Under the pieces are notes generated by a model. The model ran no database searches. It was not told the DNA's origin and saw only the letters and a list, made by a program, of their open reading frames with translations. DNA of 64,000 bases. Origin: Otis tarda. Lineage: Eukaryota; Chordata; Aves; Otidiformes; Otididae. The translations under genes were made by a program, and so were the position numbers. The stretch covers positions 199,157,553-199,221,552 of the forward strand of contig CM048552.1 of assembly GCA_026413225.1 (NCBI GenBank). Reading direction: 5' to 3'. How positions within the stretch are numbered: position 1 is the stretch's first letter; every line of letters starts with the position of its first letter. Of the stretch, positions 27,401-37,893 are shown in pieces.

Positions 27401-30400
27401 GCACAGCACTGACAGTAAGCCAAGAAAGCCCTTATTTAATTACTGCATCCAGTTTTGAGCCCTAGCAACACAAGACAGACTTTGACAAACTGGATGGATT
27501 TTAGTGGAAGCCCCTGAGATGGTAGGGCTGAAGGACAGCTCCTGTGAGAAGAGGCTGGGAGAGATGGGTTTGTGCAGCCTGGAGCAGAGATGGCTTCAGG
27601 GTGACCTAACAGCAGCCCCCAGTGCCTGTGGGAAGATCATGGAGGAGACAAAGTCAGGCTCTTCACAGTGCACAAGGCAGAAAGACAAGGAACAACAGTC
27701 AAAATTAAACATAAGAGGCTCAGTCTAGATATAAGGAGAAGCTTTTTCCCCATGAGAACAGTCAGGCAGTGGCACAGGTTGCCCAGAGAGGCTGTGCAGT
27801 CTCCTTCCTCAGATTTTTTTAAGCCCTGAGTAGAAGAAGCTCTGAGTGGCCCAGTCTGACCTCAGAGCTGACCTGCTGTGAGCAGGAGGTTGGACCAGAG
27901 ATCCCTGAGGTCCCTTCCTGCCTGAACTATCCTGTGATCCTACAAAAGCCTGAAAAAGGCTGCATACATGGGAAACACGCTATTTTAAAGTTTGATAGCT
28001 TTGCAGCTGCTACTAAAGCCCACATACCGCTACCACAATTACATAACAGAAACAGATCTCGTGCTACAACTTCCTTGGACATAATTAGCTTTCTACTTTC
28101 TGCAGCTATGAAGGCACAGACCCTGCCATGTTGCCCAACTGTCAACCCCCACAGGCTGCCCCAGGACTTGAGGTGCAGCAGGATGCACCCAGGGTCCTTG
28201 GGTTCAGAAGCACATCTCGGACAAAGCAAATTGCAAAAACCTGACAATGGGAACACTGCCATCTGGACATGGTCATAGGCAACCAGCTCTAGGTGTCCCT
28301 GATAGAGCAGATTAGACGACCTCCAAAGGTCCCTTCCAACCTCAAGCTCTCTGGGATTATATTCTATGATTATATTATGGGAAAACATCAATACAGCTTT
28401 GCTATGCTAGCTTGCCATTAAATGGTCAAAAACAATTTGGCATATGTTCTATGCCTGTGTGTATGCATATTTATTATTAGCCCATTATCTCCTCCACATG
28501 CTGTTGAGGCCTTCAAAGGACAGCTATTTGTTAGGAGACTCAGCATTATCCTTTTCAATGGAGTGCGGTGGTTATTCTGAACTACTGCATTCCAGATACC
28601 CAAATCAGGTATAGCTTTAATAAAGCTTGAAAAGCTCCATCACTTCCTAAAAACATCCCAAAGGGCATGGTATAGAAGGGCATTCAGGGAAGGGAAGATA
28701 AGTTAACTCATGTTAATGTCCATACAGGAAGTTTAATCTGCTTTATGTTGACTTCAGCTTAATCCCCTCTGAAGGAGGATTAAGCTAAGGGAAATAAAGT
28801 CATTTTATGTCTAAACAGAGAGCATCCACGCAAGTATTTAACATGCTTTAAAAGCATCCACTTTATCTTCACACTTTCAGTTAATTCACTTAACACTCCA
28901 AAACGCCTGCACGCAGGCAACCCCCTTGTCTTTATGCAACAGGAAGCCTCTATTTTAGATATAAAGTGAAACCTAAAGAATAAGAAATCACTCCCACACT
29001 GGAATCAAGTTTTAGACAAGCAAAAAAGTTTAAGCTCCTAACACTGAAATATTTGGGTTCCCCCCCTCACTGCAAAATGTATCAGAACACACTACTGTGA
29101 GGAGTTTGTATGTGCTTCGCAGCAGGTGGTCACCTTCAATATTAAGAACAAGACCAGTTACCAGGAAGCAAGTCCATCACCAGCCAAGCTGCCATTCTTT
29201 AAGTTCCCAACACTCAGAAGTGTAAGTCATTTAAAGAGTCAGTCTCATACAAAGTCAACTAATGCCTTCAACTGCAACCTTTAATAGTGTCTTGAAAAAA
29301 CCCACAAGCTAACACTGGGCATTTTGGGTTTTCCAGTAGACATTTGATATCAACATTCATAGACTTGACTAGTCCACCATCCCTGAAGAATCCAAACACA
29401 ACCTATAGCCATCCCTCAGCCTCCTCAGCACAGCCCAGCTCTGTACTCAGGCTGAAGGTCCAGATAAAGGAATATTTGGGAGTAATGTCAAACTGGAAGG
29501 TGGAGTGTGGTAAAACGAAGTTCTGGGTTTTCACCACACATTTGTAGAAGGAATTAAGAGTTGTTTTATTTTGGCCTGCTTTGTTTCCAAAGGTTAGGTC
29601 TCTGTTAGAGCAGCTCACTCAACTCACCCAGAGAGCTCATTTATGTGAAAGAAGGGAGGAGAGAGTCACTTAATTTCATGCTAACAGCCCATGTGAGATG
29701 TCCTTCTCATCAGAAAGGCAGCTCCCATGAAAACCACACCTCCTTTAAGAAAGTTCATGCCTACACTTAGTTGCCTCTAGGGCTGAAATATCACAACCCA
29801 TTTCATTACTCAAAACCGTGTTTCTTACTATATTGTGTGATGTGGATAAGTTTCAGGGTGGGGGAGGGAAGGTGTTAGGTGTATTTGAATTATATGTTGT
29901 TGCCTTTAGGCTCAATGACAGGTTTGCAAATCAAAGGAAAAACTCTAAATGGGATAGAGCTGTGGCCTTCCATGGTTGCAATCACCTTTCCCACTAAAGT
30001 TTTGCTTTGGCTGTGGTTTGCACAAAAATTAACTAATAAAAATGCATTTACTAAAAACATATCACTACAGCACACAAACACTACATCTATAATTGCCTAA
30101 AATATACTTAGCAGCTATTACTAATAAAGCAAACAAACACTAGTTTTGACTATGTAGCTTATAGAAGAAAGTTAGCCTTTGTGGATACCTTCAATTTTTT
30201 ACTACTTATCCATTTCAAGCTTAGAACAGTTGAAATCTTCCATTGGTAACACAAATGTCATAAAAAATAACACAAGTTTTTTCAAGAGGTTATAGAAGGG
30301 AATCCTTGCTTGCAGAAGTCCTGTAATAAAAGCACACTAGTGATTAAATAAGACAAGTTTTGTATTAGCCACTACGCACTTCAGTTCATGTAAGCGAAGT

Positions 30401-33400
30401 GGAGACACTGGTAGCTATAAAACAAAATGACTTTCCATGAACAAGAACCCACATGGAAGCGTAGCATGAGCTATGTGTCTGACTACAGCACAGTGGCATC
30501 AGCCTCTTGTTTGTTTTAGAGTCTGATTCCAAATCTCCTCTCCACTCAATCGCTTCTGTGTTTTTAAGTTTTTTTCCTGCTTGCCTTTGAAGGTTTTATC
30601 AGCACAGAAAATAGTGTGCTTCACTGGCAGTTTGTGTAGTCATGTACAGCGATACTTCAGATCCTGAGGTGAGCTTTAAGAACAGAAGTATTGCAGAAAT
30701 TAAGGTGTCCCTCAGAGACATGCAGTTTACTCTTCCCCATCCCGATACAAGCTCCTTCTCCTCCTCCTCCTGTATTACATGCAGCTGTATAGACCTTCAG
30801 ATTTGTGTTTATACATGCAAAATGCGTTACAAGAGTTCATACGAACATTTATTCAGGTAAAACAAAGAAAAAACTGCATAATAAGATGCTGATGCACACA
30901 AGCCCAAACAACAGGCATTTCCCTTGCCAAGGATGGAGCGGAAACACATGCAGCCACCCTTCCATGAGAAGTCAGGGTTACACATTCCCAGTTGTTGATG
31001 CCCAGTCACTTGGACATCAGAAGCTACTTGTTGAAGCTACGACGAAATTCAGCATAGTTCTCCCAACTTGGCTAACAGAAAGGGTTACTGAACTCCGAGA
31101 TCAATATGTACTTGTTACTTGGGCTCCAAGGAGAAAACAAAGGAAAAAAAACCCCACCAAAACCACCAAAACAACAATGTATTCTGAAGTAAATAAGTAT
31201 ATTCCCTTGAATGTCTGGAAGAGACTTATAGAATAATACCCAGTGCTTAAAGCTACCACCACAATATCCTGTATGTCACTCTCAGCTTTGATTTTCTGCT
31301 AAGAACAGCTTTCCCAAAACAAAAAAAAAAAAAACAAAAAAAAAAAACAAAAAAAACCCAAACAAAACAAAAATTAGGCAGTACCTTGCAAGGTCTATCA
31401 GGAATGCTGCAAAACCAAGCATGCAATCACCAGCAACCAATCTACATCAGCAACAGGGCTCAAGAGAGACTCTAGAGAGCTCTTTTCCATGAGGGAGTGG
31501 ATGAAGAAAGGGGAAAATCTACAATTGCTAGGATCCTTTCAAGACAGAAACGTGGAGCCAAAAAGAGCACAAATTAGAATACTACTGCTGCAGTCACAGC
31601 ACTTCTGTTCTCCGCAGCACGCACTGCTCTGCCTAGGGTAAGAAAGTACACAGCAGCAAGAAGCAGAGAGAACGGAGCGTGTTGTTTCACACCCTGACAT
31701 TGCAAAGGGAAGGACAGAGTGGTTCTCAAAGGGTCTCAAGGCTTGCCCTCGACTAGGCCAACTGATGTTGGGTCAGTGTGATGGGAATGGCAAATGTGGT
31801 GGTTACTAGAATTTACATCTCTCTCCCATGACAGTATAACATCACATTTTAATGAAATCTGGCTTTTAGTTTAAAGGTGACTGGCTCTACCCAGCCTTCT
31901 CCATGGCAAAAAGGCAGAAGCCAAATTGAGCAAAGGTTTCCAAAGCTGTCTAATATTTCTGCAAAGCTCTTTCCTGTGTTTGCCTAAACAGCAAGATGTA
32001 TGTATAATGCAACATGCAGTATTTCACTGACATGAAGGGAAGTAGAGATTAATTACTGTGCAACATTTTGAAACTAATAAAATAGAAGATGTTTATTTCC
32101 TCCTCCTGGTAATTTCAGAACCTTAGTATTTTCAGAGCTAGTAACAAACAGAACAAATGCTTTGAGTAAAATGAAAACTTCAACTAGATACCCAACACTA
32201 GTGACTGGACTTAAAGGGGGGGGGGGGGCAAGCAAAAAAACAAAAAAAAATCCGCACATCCACTAGTTTAAGAGAATTAAATAAAAGTCACTGGATCTAT
32301 TTACACATAATTTTATTTCCTGTGTGTCCTGTTTTAGGTCCTATGGATAGCAAAGACTTGCACAATCATTTTTCCTGAAGGACATACTCAGCTCAGAGAA
32401 GAAAGTGTTAACCATCATCACTATTTCCTTCCTGAGAATTCTGATTACAGCTTGAGAAGTCAAGGACACACAAAGTAGTTATGGAGAACAAGCTGCCCAA
32501 ATAGGTGATTAAGAAAGTGATACTACCCCGCTAGGAGCTAATTAACTTGACTGTCTTCAGTTTATTTGTATAACTTACAGTCTGTATACAAGGTCAACCA
32601 AGAAGTAATGTACCAATCGCAGTTTCTGCCATAGGCAAACCTGCTATTAGCTCCTTTAAAACACACAAAAAAATTTCGCTGTCTTTGCAGACTTGACAAC
32701 TGAAATCCACCTCATCCCTCCATTTAGACATGAAAGCACGTCACCGTGGCAACTAAGGAAGACATAAGAGTAGTTTTTAACAGCAGCTTTCCACACTTTC
32801 CCTGCTCTTGCTTTTTGCTGACTTGATTTTCATTTTATCTGATGTGACTCCAGTAAGACAGAACTTATGCTAAAAATCTGCTAGTGCTTACAGACTGTGT
32901 TGCAGTAGATCAAGAGAAGGTGTCACGTTTCTAGGATTCATTGAAAAAAACCTAAGTGTCTGCTACAGCTGGTTCTCCAAATTGTTATTTCAGATGTTGA
33001 AGGTAAGTTACAGTTAATGTGAAAGTGTCACTGACAGACTCCTCAAATCCCCTTCACAAAAAAAGAAAGGACTGAAAGATAAAATATTTGACCGAGAGAC
33101 AGTTTTATTATTTTGTAAGTAATATTTCAGACTTCAGGAATAATTCATACCAGAGCAAGCTGAGAAAGAAAAGAAATTTAGAACAATTCAAAACCTATTT
33201 TCATTTAAATGTTGCCTTGGATTAGAGATATAAGAGTGAGTCCTGTAGTTTACTGGCCAACAGCACTCTACTAAATTTAGGGATTTAGAGTTATTCCAAA
33301 TACTAGACTGTCTGTTTTAAAAAAAAAAAAAAAAAAAGCTTCTTCCACTGGAAAGTAGAAGCTGTTGAAAGCAGGTAGATGAAAAGCCAGAGATGAACTT

Positions 33401-36400
33401 CCGTTACATTAAGGATCTCCCAGTCTAAAAATTATATTCTTCAACATCTAGATGATATTCTTCATAATCTAGATCATCTAGATCTAAAAAGACCTAGACA
33501 TCAAAGTAGCTGCCATTTGTGTAAGCACAGCCCCTTTTTTCACTACTCAGCTGTGCACCACAGCCCTGGGAAAGGCAGGATACAGAAAGTAATTCAGATT
33601 GAGAAATGAGACTGCACAAGCAACTAATTCAATTTAGGACTTATTTTGAAGTTTTGCAATGGTTCAAATGCTGTAGGACTTCAGTTTATTAAAAGTAGTC
33701 TCACTACATGGCACCATGACATGTTATCTTCTCCTATCTCTTTAATTATTGTCTCATTCAATGGCTGTACTTTGTATTAGAAGTGTACTATGAGACACCT
33801 CTTTTTAAGTTACTTTTATGACCGTTTCCAGTTAAAGTAGAGATAGCGACTGCCAGCAACTTCAGAGTCAAGTCATTTTGCAACAAGACTACATTTCAGA
33901 GTATGTCTTAAAGTGAAAAACCGTGCATAAACAAACAAACCCCCCAAACCAAATTACCCACCCCACACCTCAAGTAAACACACATGCAAAAGGCAATAAA
34001 ACATTATGGCATAAGTTTGTTAAGGGATATCGAATATTTGTCTATTGTTCTAAATATCTGTAGGAACAAATTCATCACCTTCACATAAAATGTAGTTTAG
34101 CCAGGTTTGTTGATGGCATGAAGCAAACATATTTTTACTTCCTTTAAATACAAGGATGTCTAAGTGTTACTTCACAAAACTAAGCAATTGCTTTGATTGT
34201 GGAAGAGCTGTCAAAGTTTTGCCTTTTCTATTGCCTTTCATGCGAGGTCCTTACAGCTCCATCTATTTGAGAGTCATACTCTATACTCAGCCCTGGTGAG
34301 ACACACCTGGAGAGCTGTGTTCAGGACCAGGCTTCCCAGTACTAGCAACACATGGACATACTGGAGAGAGTTCAAAGGGCTATGAAGGTGATTAAGGGAC
34401 TGGAGGTTCTGTCACAGAAGGACAGACAGAGCTAGGGGCTCTGGGGAACCTTATCTATGTGCAGAAATTCCTGATGGGGGTAGTAAAGATAACTAAGCCA
34501 GAGTCTTCTCAGTAGCGCCTGCTGACAGGACAAGAGGCAATGCGCACAAACATAAACGTAGGAATCGCAAAAGGGTGTTTTTTTTTTTAATTTTTGTTAC
34601 TGTTTTTAAACTGTAAGGGTCAAACAATTGGAACAGGTTGTTCAGAGGCTGCAGTCTCCATCCTTGGAGATGCTCAGAATGTGACTGGACACAGCCTTAG
34701 GCAGCCTGCTGTAGCTGACCCTGCTTTGAGCAAGGTGGTTGGAATGAATGATTTTCAGAGCTGCCTTTCAACCTTGCTAACCATAGAATCCAAGAATTGT
34801 TGAAGACTAAACAGGGCTTCTTAAATGGAAAGGTCTGAGAGGAAAAAAGAAAAAAAAAAAGACAATTCATTGATATTAAATACAAAATAGAAAATGTCAG
34901 AAGGGAGACAGGAGATGTCAAGCTGATTATAAAAAGCTATGTCAGTGGTCCAACAGATAAGTAACAGGCCCAGCAAAAGCAGCACGCAAATTACACTAAT
35001 TTCTCATTATCTGTACTCACATCTGCACTGTTTTGCTTAGAAGACAAACTCCAGTAGCAGTCATAGAGCCCTAATGCAGCATATGCAGACTCACCCTTTC
35101 GTAGTAGCAGCAGGGTGCCTCCAGTACACAAACCTCACTCAGGGCCGAGTGGCAAGTTTGCCTACAGGTGAGATTCTTCTCTAACAGCAAGCTGGATTTG
35201 AAAGCCACTGTTGAAAGCTCTCCTTGGGTGTCCAAGTGACTCTCTCCTGCACGAAGTTGCTGCTGCTCAGAGACCAGCTGAGGTTATCTTAATTTTACAG
35301 ATGAAAGCCTGCTCCTCTCTGCATCTGTTTTATGGCATTTTCTATGTTGCAGTCAACAAGGTGACTTGTAGTTTGTGTAGACTTAACTCACTGGTTTTAA
35401 ATACAGAGATAATCTATGTCACCAGCATCAGCTACTCTGGTGTCTGCTCCACATTGTGCAACTGCCACTGAGCAGTCCTCACCATCAGTACACCACTTTC
35501 AGCATTTGATCTTCACAAACAGTTAAGAATGCTTTTAGCAGTCTCCTGGGTGGCTGCTACTATTAGTAACAGACAAAAACCAGGGGACATAATATACATT
35601 AACTTGTTTATTTTCCAGCTGATTTCCAAGCGGAAAGACTTAATATCCTTGTCTTTCATGTAGATCTCCCTGCAGCTTCAAACTTCATTGCCTTATTCCC
35701 TATCACAAAAACCCACAGCCAGAACACATACAACAGAACTCACTATCCCCAGTAAGTGCATTTCTTGGAGGATGACCTCAGTTCATTTCTCAATCTCCCC
35801 ATATTTTTTCTATATTTACAAAATATGAAGAGTATAGTCCTCTTATCAGTTCATGTCAAAGGCTTAAGACAAAAATAAGGAAATCTAGATGCTTGTAAGC
35901 AAAAAGAGCAGTCTTCTCATTTCAACAATGTTTTCCTATTTGAGGTGCTCTGTATTGTCCATCACCACCCCCTTAATCCGACTTTCTGTTCAGCATTTGA
36001 AATGCTGTACTTTCCATAACAAAGTCCTAGACTGTGCTATTTAGATAAGCAATTGGTTTTCCGAAGACCTATCTTGGCTACTAACACCATCAAGACTTCT
36101 CAAATCTTTCAGAATTCACTGAATTCAGGAACACCATGAAAAGAAGTAGGAGGTGGTTTCTTCAAGATAGTCTCAGGAACGCAAATAGTCAAAACAGCAC
36201 ACTTTCTCCAACATAAGAAAAACACTGAGGAGCCAGGACAGCCAAAGAAGAGCAGAACAGGTAGTTTAAAGGGAGAAGCAAAGTGTTTACTATACTCAGG
36301 GAAGAGCTTGCAGCTTAGAAGCAGTTCAGCTTCTCCATCAGGAGGGAGCAAAATTACATTATGCTCAAAAGATACCAGGCCATTGAAGGTCCAAGCTATA

Positions 36401-37816
36401 ACACCCTCTGTGACTGGAGGTTCCCCACCCCACCACAGGATGGTAGAGTCCCATTTATGCAGGATTCACAGCCCAGACCCCACATGGCATCAGTTTGTGT
36501 CCTCGGGCCAGGCTACTGAGCAAGTCTGTACAGACAAAGAAAGGTAAAAATTACAGAGGCAGGACTGCTGAGATGGACATCATCAGCAAGATCCCATAAG
36601 GCTCCAACATGGGATGTTATAAAATTGTAAAGAGAAAAAGCACTTCAGGGATGTTAGCCAGGCTAGTTGTGAACCATCAGGTCACTGGACCAGTACCAAT
36701 GGAGTTGGTGGAAGACTTGGAACCATCCAGGATCCTGGCCACAGAGCTGCAGGGACCATTCTTTTCCCTCCTGACTCATGCCTATCAGGGTGGTGAGCAC
36801 ACTAACACTTTGGCTAACGGCTCATTAAATCTTAGGTGTCTTTTATGGGTGTTAGCAAATAATTAATTGCTTTGTTTACTTTTAACCTGTGTATGTCCTT
36901 TTCAGAGTCCTCTTGCAACTGGCTCAAGATACCTGAGGAAACTGACCCAAACACTGCACAGAAACGCTTAAGCCAAGGCTAGCTTGGCAGCAAAATCATT
37001 ACAGATGATCAGCCTAGAGGTAGTGATGCTGATATCCATAGTCTGTAAGATTTTTTGCTATAAACAGTCTAAAAAGAGAGAAAAATACAGTGACAGATGC
37101 TCTTTACAGAAGCATATGTTTCAGCCCTCTAAAAAGGTTTTTCCCATCCAGATAGAATATGATTTCTTTGTTTATACACAAATTAAGCTCTTGATCTGTA
37201 TTAGTTTCTAGGAGTGCTCAACTCTCTCCACTGACTACAGAACAAAGACAACATGGGCTTTCTGCACCTACATCTGCTGTCTGCAAGTCTCCCATTCTAC
37301 CTCTGGTTTATAGAGAAACAACCGTAAGCCATATGTAGGAGCAAGCAAAAGATATTTCTCCCCAAACTGAGCACAACTGGCTTCAAAAACATTCGCACAT
37401 CACCAAGCATCTCCCCTTCTCTGCTTTCATAAATAACACTCCAAAAATCCAGACAGCAGACAAGACTGGGAAAGAAAAAACCCAACATTTTTCAAGCACT
37501 GTTCTATGTTACTGTTTCTCCTATTTTCCCTTGACATATCAGGCACTACTGATTTATCACTGCTCCAATCCCATAAGACAGTTCCTACATTCTTTGCTTC
37601 TATAAAGAAGTGGAAAGGAGATTTTCAATTTAAACAGCTTTAATTAAATAGTAAAAACTACATGAACAGAAAGCAATCTAGCATAAATGAAACTAGTTTA
37701 CACCTTCCATACTACTGTAACAGCTAAAACACTTAACTCACTGCAGCACAGAAGTAATTAGAATAATTTAACAGTTTTGAAAAAATACAGAACAGTTACC
37801 TCAGGAAGTGTTTCAT
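9305..37816 (-). CDS. ELMOD1: ELMOD1, ELMO domain-containing protein 1 (complete CDS, 11 coding exons)
   Basis: ELMO-family GTPase-activating protein for Arf-family small GTPases (the family is known to act on ARL2 and Arfs). It is expressed in brain, and mouse mutants lose hearing and balance through hair-cell stereocilia defects. Coding exons on the minus strand: 37800-37816, 26627-26772, 26435-26463, 25782-25879, 21348-21477, 18119-18252, 16847-16915, 16540-16563, 14081-14131, 12461-12594, 9305-9477. They total 1005 nt, giving 334 aa plus stop; every intron is GT-AG and every phase closes. The N-terminus (residues about 1-26) is hydrophobic and rich in Cys and aromatics, suggesting membrane association. 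The ELMO domain fills most of the rest. Its signature runs from W159 through G163-F164-Q165, P169, T171-D172 and R174-G175; R174 is the conserved catalytic Arg. The start has A at -3 and an in-frame upstream TGA in the same exon. Compared with human from memory, divergence clusters at residues 185-220. Confidence 0.97.
9478..12460 (-). other. ELMOD1: ELMOD1 intron 11
   Basis: About 3 kb. It contains an (AT)n tract at 12352-12379 close to the exon 10 donor side and a T/G-rich stretch near 12206-12245. No coding content is supported. Confidence 0.85.
12352..12379. repeat. (AT)n microsatellite
   Basis: Alternating AT with a small interruption, in ELMOD1 intron 11, about 80 bp from exon 10. Confidence 0.9.
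12461..12594 (-). CDS. ELMOD1: ELMOD1 coding exon 10 (residues 233-278)
   Basis: 134 nt, acceptor TTTTTCTTACAG, donor GTAAGT. It encodes YSFAIVGINITDLAYNLL, then SGALKTHFYNVAPEAPTL and HFQQTF, the most conserved part of the C-terminal half of the ELMO domain. Confidence 0.97.
12595..14080 (-). other. ELMOD1: ELMOD1 intron 10
   Basis: About 1.5 kb of AT-rich sequence with no recognisable repeat or gene. Confidence 0.85.
14081..14131 (-). CDS. ELMOD1: ELMOD1 coding exon 9 (residues 216-233)
   Basis: 51 nt, with an excellent acceptor (a long pyrimidine run ending CCCATCCCCCAG) and donor GTAAGT. It encodes QLSKAEWEKKKFDKAI and the first two bases of Gly233. The SKAEWEKK block is conserved in the family. 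Confidence 0.96.
14132..16539 (-). other. ELMOD1: ELMOD1 intron 9
   Basis: About 2.4 kb. The notable structure is a 15-bp inverted repeat with a 4-nt loop at 14837-14870, listed separately. The rest is unremarkable AT-rich sequence. Confidence 0.85.
14837..14870 (+). repeat. 15-bp inverted repeat with 4-nt loop (intronic hairpin)
   Basis: The left arm, 14837-14851, and right arm, 14856-14870, are complementary over 15 positions around the loop AGTG. The one non-Watson-Crick position is G opposite T (14843/14864). In a plus-strand RNA this is a G-U wobble; in the ELMOD1-sense RNA it would be an A-C mismatch. Confidence 0.9.
16540..16563 (-). CDS. ELMOD1: ELMOD1 coding exon 8 (24-nt microexon, residues 208-216)
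   Basis: 24 nt between an AG preceded by a long pyrimidine tract (TCTTTTTGTCTTTTC) and a GTATTT donor. It completes Arg208, encodes EVTKKEL and gives two bases of Ser216, aligning with DITKEEIS in human. It is required to bridge exons 7 and 9 at the expected 334-aa length. Its length is a multiple of three, so it could be skipped without a frameshift. Confidence 0.92.
16847..16915 (-). CDS. ELMOD1: ELMOD1 coding exon 7 (residues 185-208)
   Basis: 69 nt, acceptor ATCTGCAG, donor GTAATG. It encodes YFAEQDTEIAQQVLCDSLQ then PKY and two bases of Arg208. The YFAE and AQQVL blocks match the family, while the residues between are divergent. It follows exon 6 in phase 2 and leaves in phase 2. Confidence 0.95.
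16916..18118 (-). other. ELMOD1: ELMOD1 intron 7
   Basis: About 1.2 kb of AT-rich sequence between exons 6 and 7. I see no repeat, open frame or regulatory element that can be supported. Confidence 0.85.
18119..18252 (-). CDS. ELMOD1: ELMOD1 coding exon 6 (residues 141-185, GAP signature)
   Basis: 134 nt, acceptor AATCTTTCTAG, donor GTAAGT. It carries the ELMO-domain GAP signature: W159, G163-F164-Q165, P169, T171-D172-F173-R174-G175 and G177, followed by the LLGLYNL helix. R174 is the Arg reported to be essential for GAP activity in this family. Codon 185 is completed across the junction as Val, where I recall Gln in human. Confidence 0.97.
18253..21347 (-). other. ELMOD1: ELMOD1 intron 6
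   Basis: About 3.1 kb. No repeat family was recognised. It contains a 76-nt exon-like segment at 20757-20832, with acceptor and donor on the ELMOD1 strand, described in the findings. A minus-strand open frame at 20117-20572 has no recognisable content. Confidence 0.85.
21348..21477 (-). CDS. ELMOD1: ELMOD1 coding exon 5 (residues 97-140)
   Basis: 130 nt, acceptor TTTCCCTCCTCAG, donor GTAGGT. It completes Gln97 and encodes LGVSLQACLLQIVGYRNLI, then an acidic/basic helix ending NPQHEEMLLK. This is the N-terminal part of the ELMO fold. It ends in phase 0. Confidence 0.97.
21478..25781 (-). other. ELMOD1: ELMOD1 intron 5
   Basis: About 4.3 kb. It contains a long A-rich, low-complexity stretch at 22095-22240 and a G-rich run near 23879-23898. 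Several short open frames are present, with nothing recognisable in them. No repeat family was identified. Confidence 0.85.
22095..22240. repeat. A-rich low-complexity tract
   Basis: An A run followed by CAAAA-type repeats and then A/C-only sequence with almost no G, in ELMOD1 intron 5. It may be the decayed tail of a retroposed element, but no body is visible. Confidence 0.8.
25782..25879 (-). CDS. ELMOD1: ELMOD1 coding exon 4 (residues 65-97)
   Basis: 98 nt, acceptor TATTTTTAG, donor GTAAGT. It encodes RLQTSVSVHPDAIEKTI, continues DDIMELKRINPDINP, and ends with two bases of Gln97. Residue 65 is Arg where I recall Leu in human; otherwise the segment is close to the mammalian protein. Confidence 0.96.
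25991..26018. repeat. (TA)/(CA) microsatellite
   Basis: A short TA stretch passing into about eight CA units, in the small intron between ELMOD1 exons 3 and 4. Confidence 0.85.
26435..26463 (-). CDS. ELMOD1: ELMOD1 coding exon 3 (29-nt small exon, residues 55-64)
   Basis: Only 29 nt, between acceptor TTCTCTTACAG and a strong GTGAGT donor. It completes Glu55 and encodes ASLKGSKSK, matching the family's ETSLRDSKSK segment in human (from memory). Because 29 is not a multiple of three, skipping it would shift the frame. It is 163 bp downstream of the previous exon. Confidence 0.95.
26530..26552. repeat. (TTTA)n microsatellite
   Basis: About five TTTA units in the 163-bp intron between coding exons 2 and 3. 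Confidence 0.85.
26627..26772 (-). CDS. ELMOD1: ELMOD1 coding exon 2 (residues 6-55)
   Basis: 146 nt between acceptor TTTGTCAG and donor GTAACG. It encodes the hydrophobic N-terminal segment, with motif VQVCLYFYCKCLWRCLKF at residues about 9-26, then a basic stretch ending MKI and one base of Glu55. The N-terminal Cys cluster (12, 17, 19, 23) and aromatic residues look suited to membrane association or lipidation; this is an inference. Confidence 0.97.
27425..27943 (+). mobile_element. Old CR1 LINE 3' fragment
   Basis: Degraded CR1. Recognisable blocks include a TTACTGCATCCAGTTTTGAG equivalent of the CVQFWAP region, GGAGAGATGGGTTTGTGCAG, GGCACAGGTTGCCCAGAGAG and the 3' tail AGCTGACCTGCTGTGAGCAG. 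No frame remains. It lies in ELMOD1 intron 2, antisense to the gene. Confidence 0.85.
28274..28376 (+). mobile_element. CR1 LINE 3' tail fragment
   Basis: Short piece with the typical CR1 end: GCAACCAGCTCTAGGTGTCC, then GACCTCCAAAGGTCCCTTCC and a TTCTATGATTATAT-type terminus. It lies 330 bp from another old CR1 fragment in the same orientation. Confidence 0.75.
31319..31376. repeat. A-rich tract
   Basis: Runs of A separated by single C, then CAAAA units, in ELMOD1 intron 2. Confidence 0.85.
32216..32250. repeat. G13 run followed by an A-rich tract
   Basis: Thirteen G (32216-32228), then CAAGC and A-rich sequence, in ELMOD1 intron 2. Confidence 0.85.
34270..34805 (+). mobile_element. Old CR1 LINE 3' fragment, interrupted
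   Basis: It begins with the CTCTATACTCAGCCCTGGTG block (the CR1 [11 protein letters not shown] region), then GAGAGAGTTCAAAGGGCTAT. A T-rich gap at 34575-34612 is followed by CAATTGGAACAGGTTGTTCA, CATCCTTGGAGATGCTCAGA and a 3' end near ACCATAGAATCCAAGAATTG. Heavily mutated, in ELMOD1 intron 2. Confidence 0.8.
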
Positions 37817-37893
37817 GGTGATGTTTGGTTTGTGTTGCTGGAGCCGTAATCTATTGATCACTGATCACCTCCTCTTTGCAGGCAATATCAGTG
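37800..37893 (-). other. ELMOD1: ELMOD1 exon 2: 5' UTR plus start codon
   Basis: The acceptor TTTCTACAG ends at 37894. The exon carries 77 nt of 5' UTR, then ATG at 37816-37814 and 17 coding nt (Met-Lys-His-Phe-Leu plus two bases of Arg6). The donor GTAACT starts at 37799. An in-frame TGA lies upstream in the UTR, so translation cannot begin earlier in this exon. The acceptor position is inferred from the splice consensus alone; the coding part is certain from homology and phase. Confidence 0.88.

Larger units (their letters stand above)
26773..37799 (-). other. ELMOD1: ELMOD1 intron 2
   Basis: About 11 kb, AT-rich. It holds three degraded CR1 pieces (27425-27943, 28274-28376, 34270-34805), an A-rich tract at 31319-31376, and a G run followed by an A-rich tract at 32216-32250. 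A 10-bp inverted repeat lies at 28756-28786. No coding exon is supported within it. Confidence 0.85.

Noticed and set aside
33424..33495. Cluster of ATCTAGAT palindromes
   Set aside because: Short repeated ATCTAGAT units in a diverged low-complexity patch; no array spacing or larger structure.
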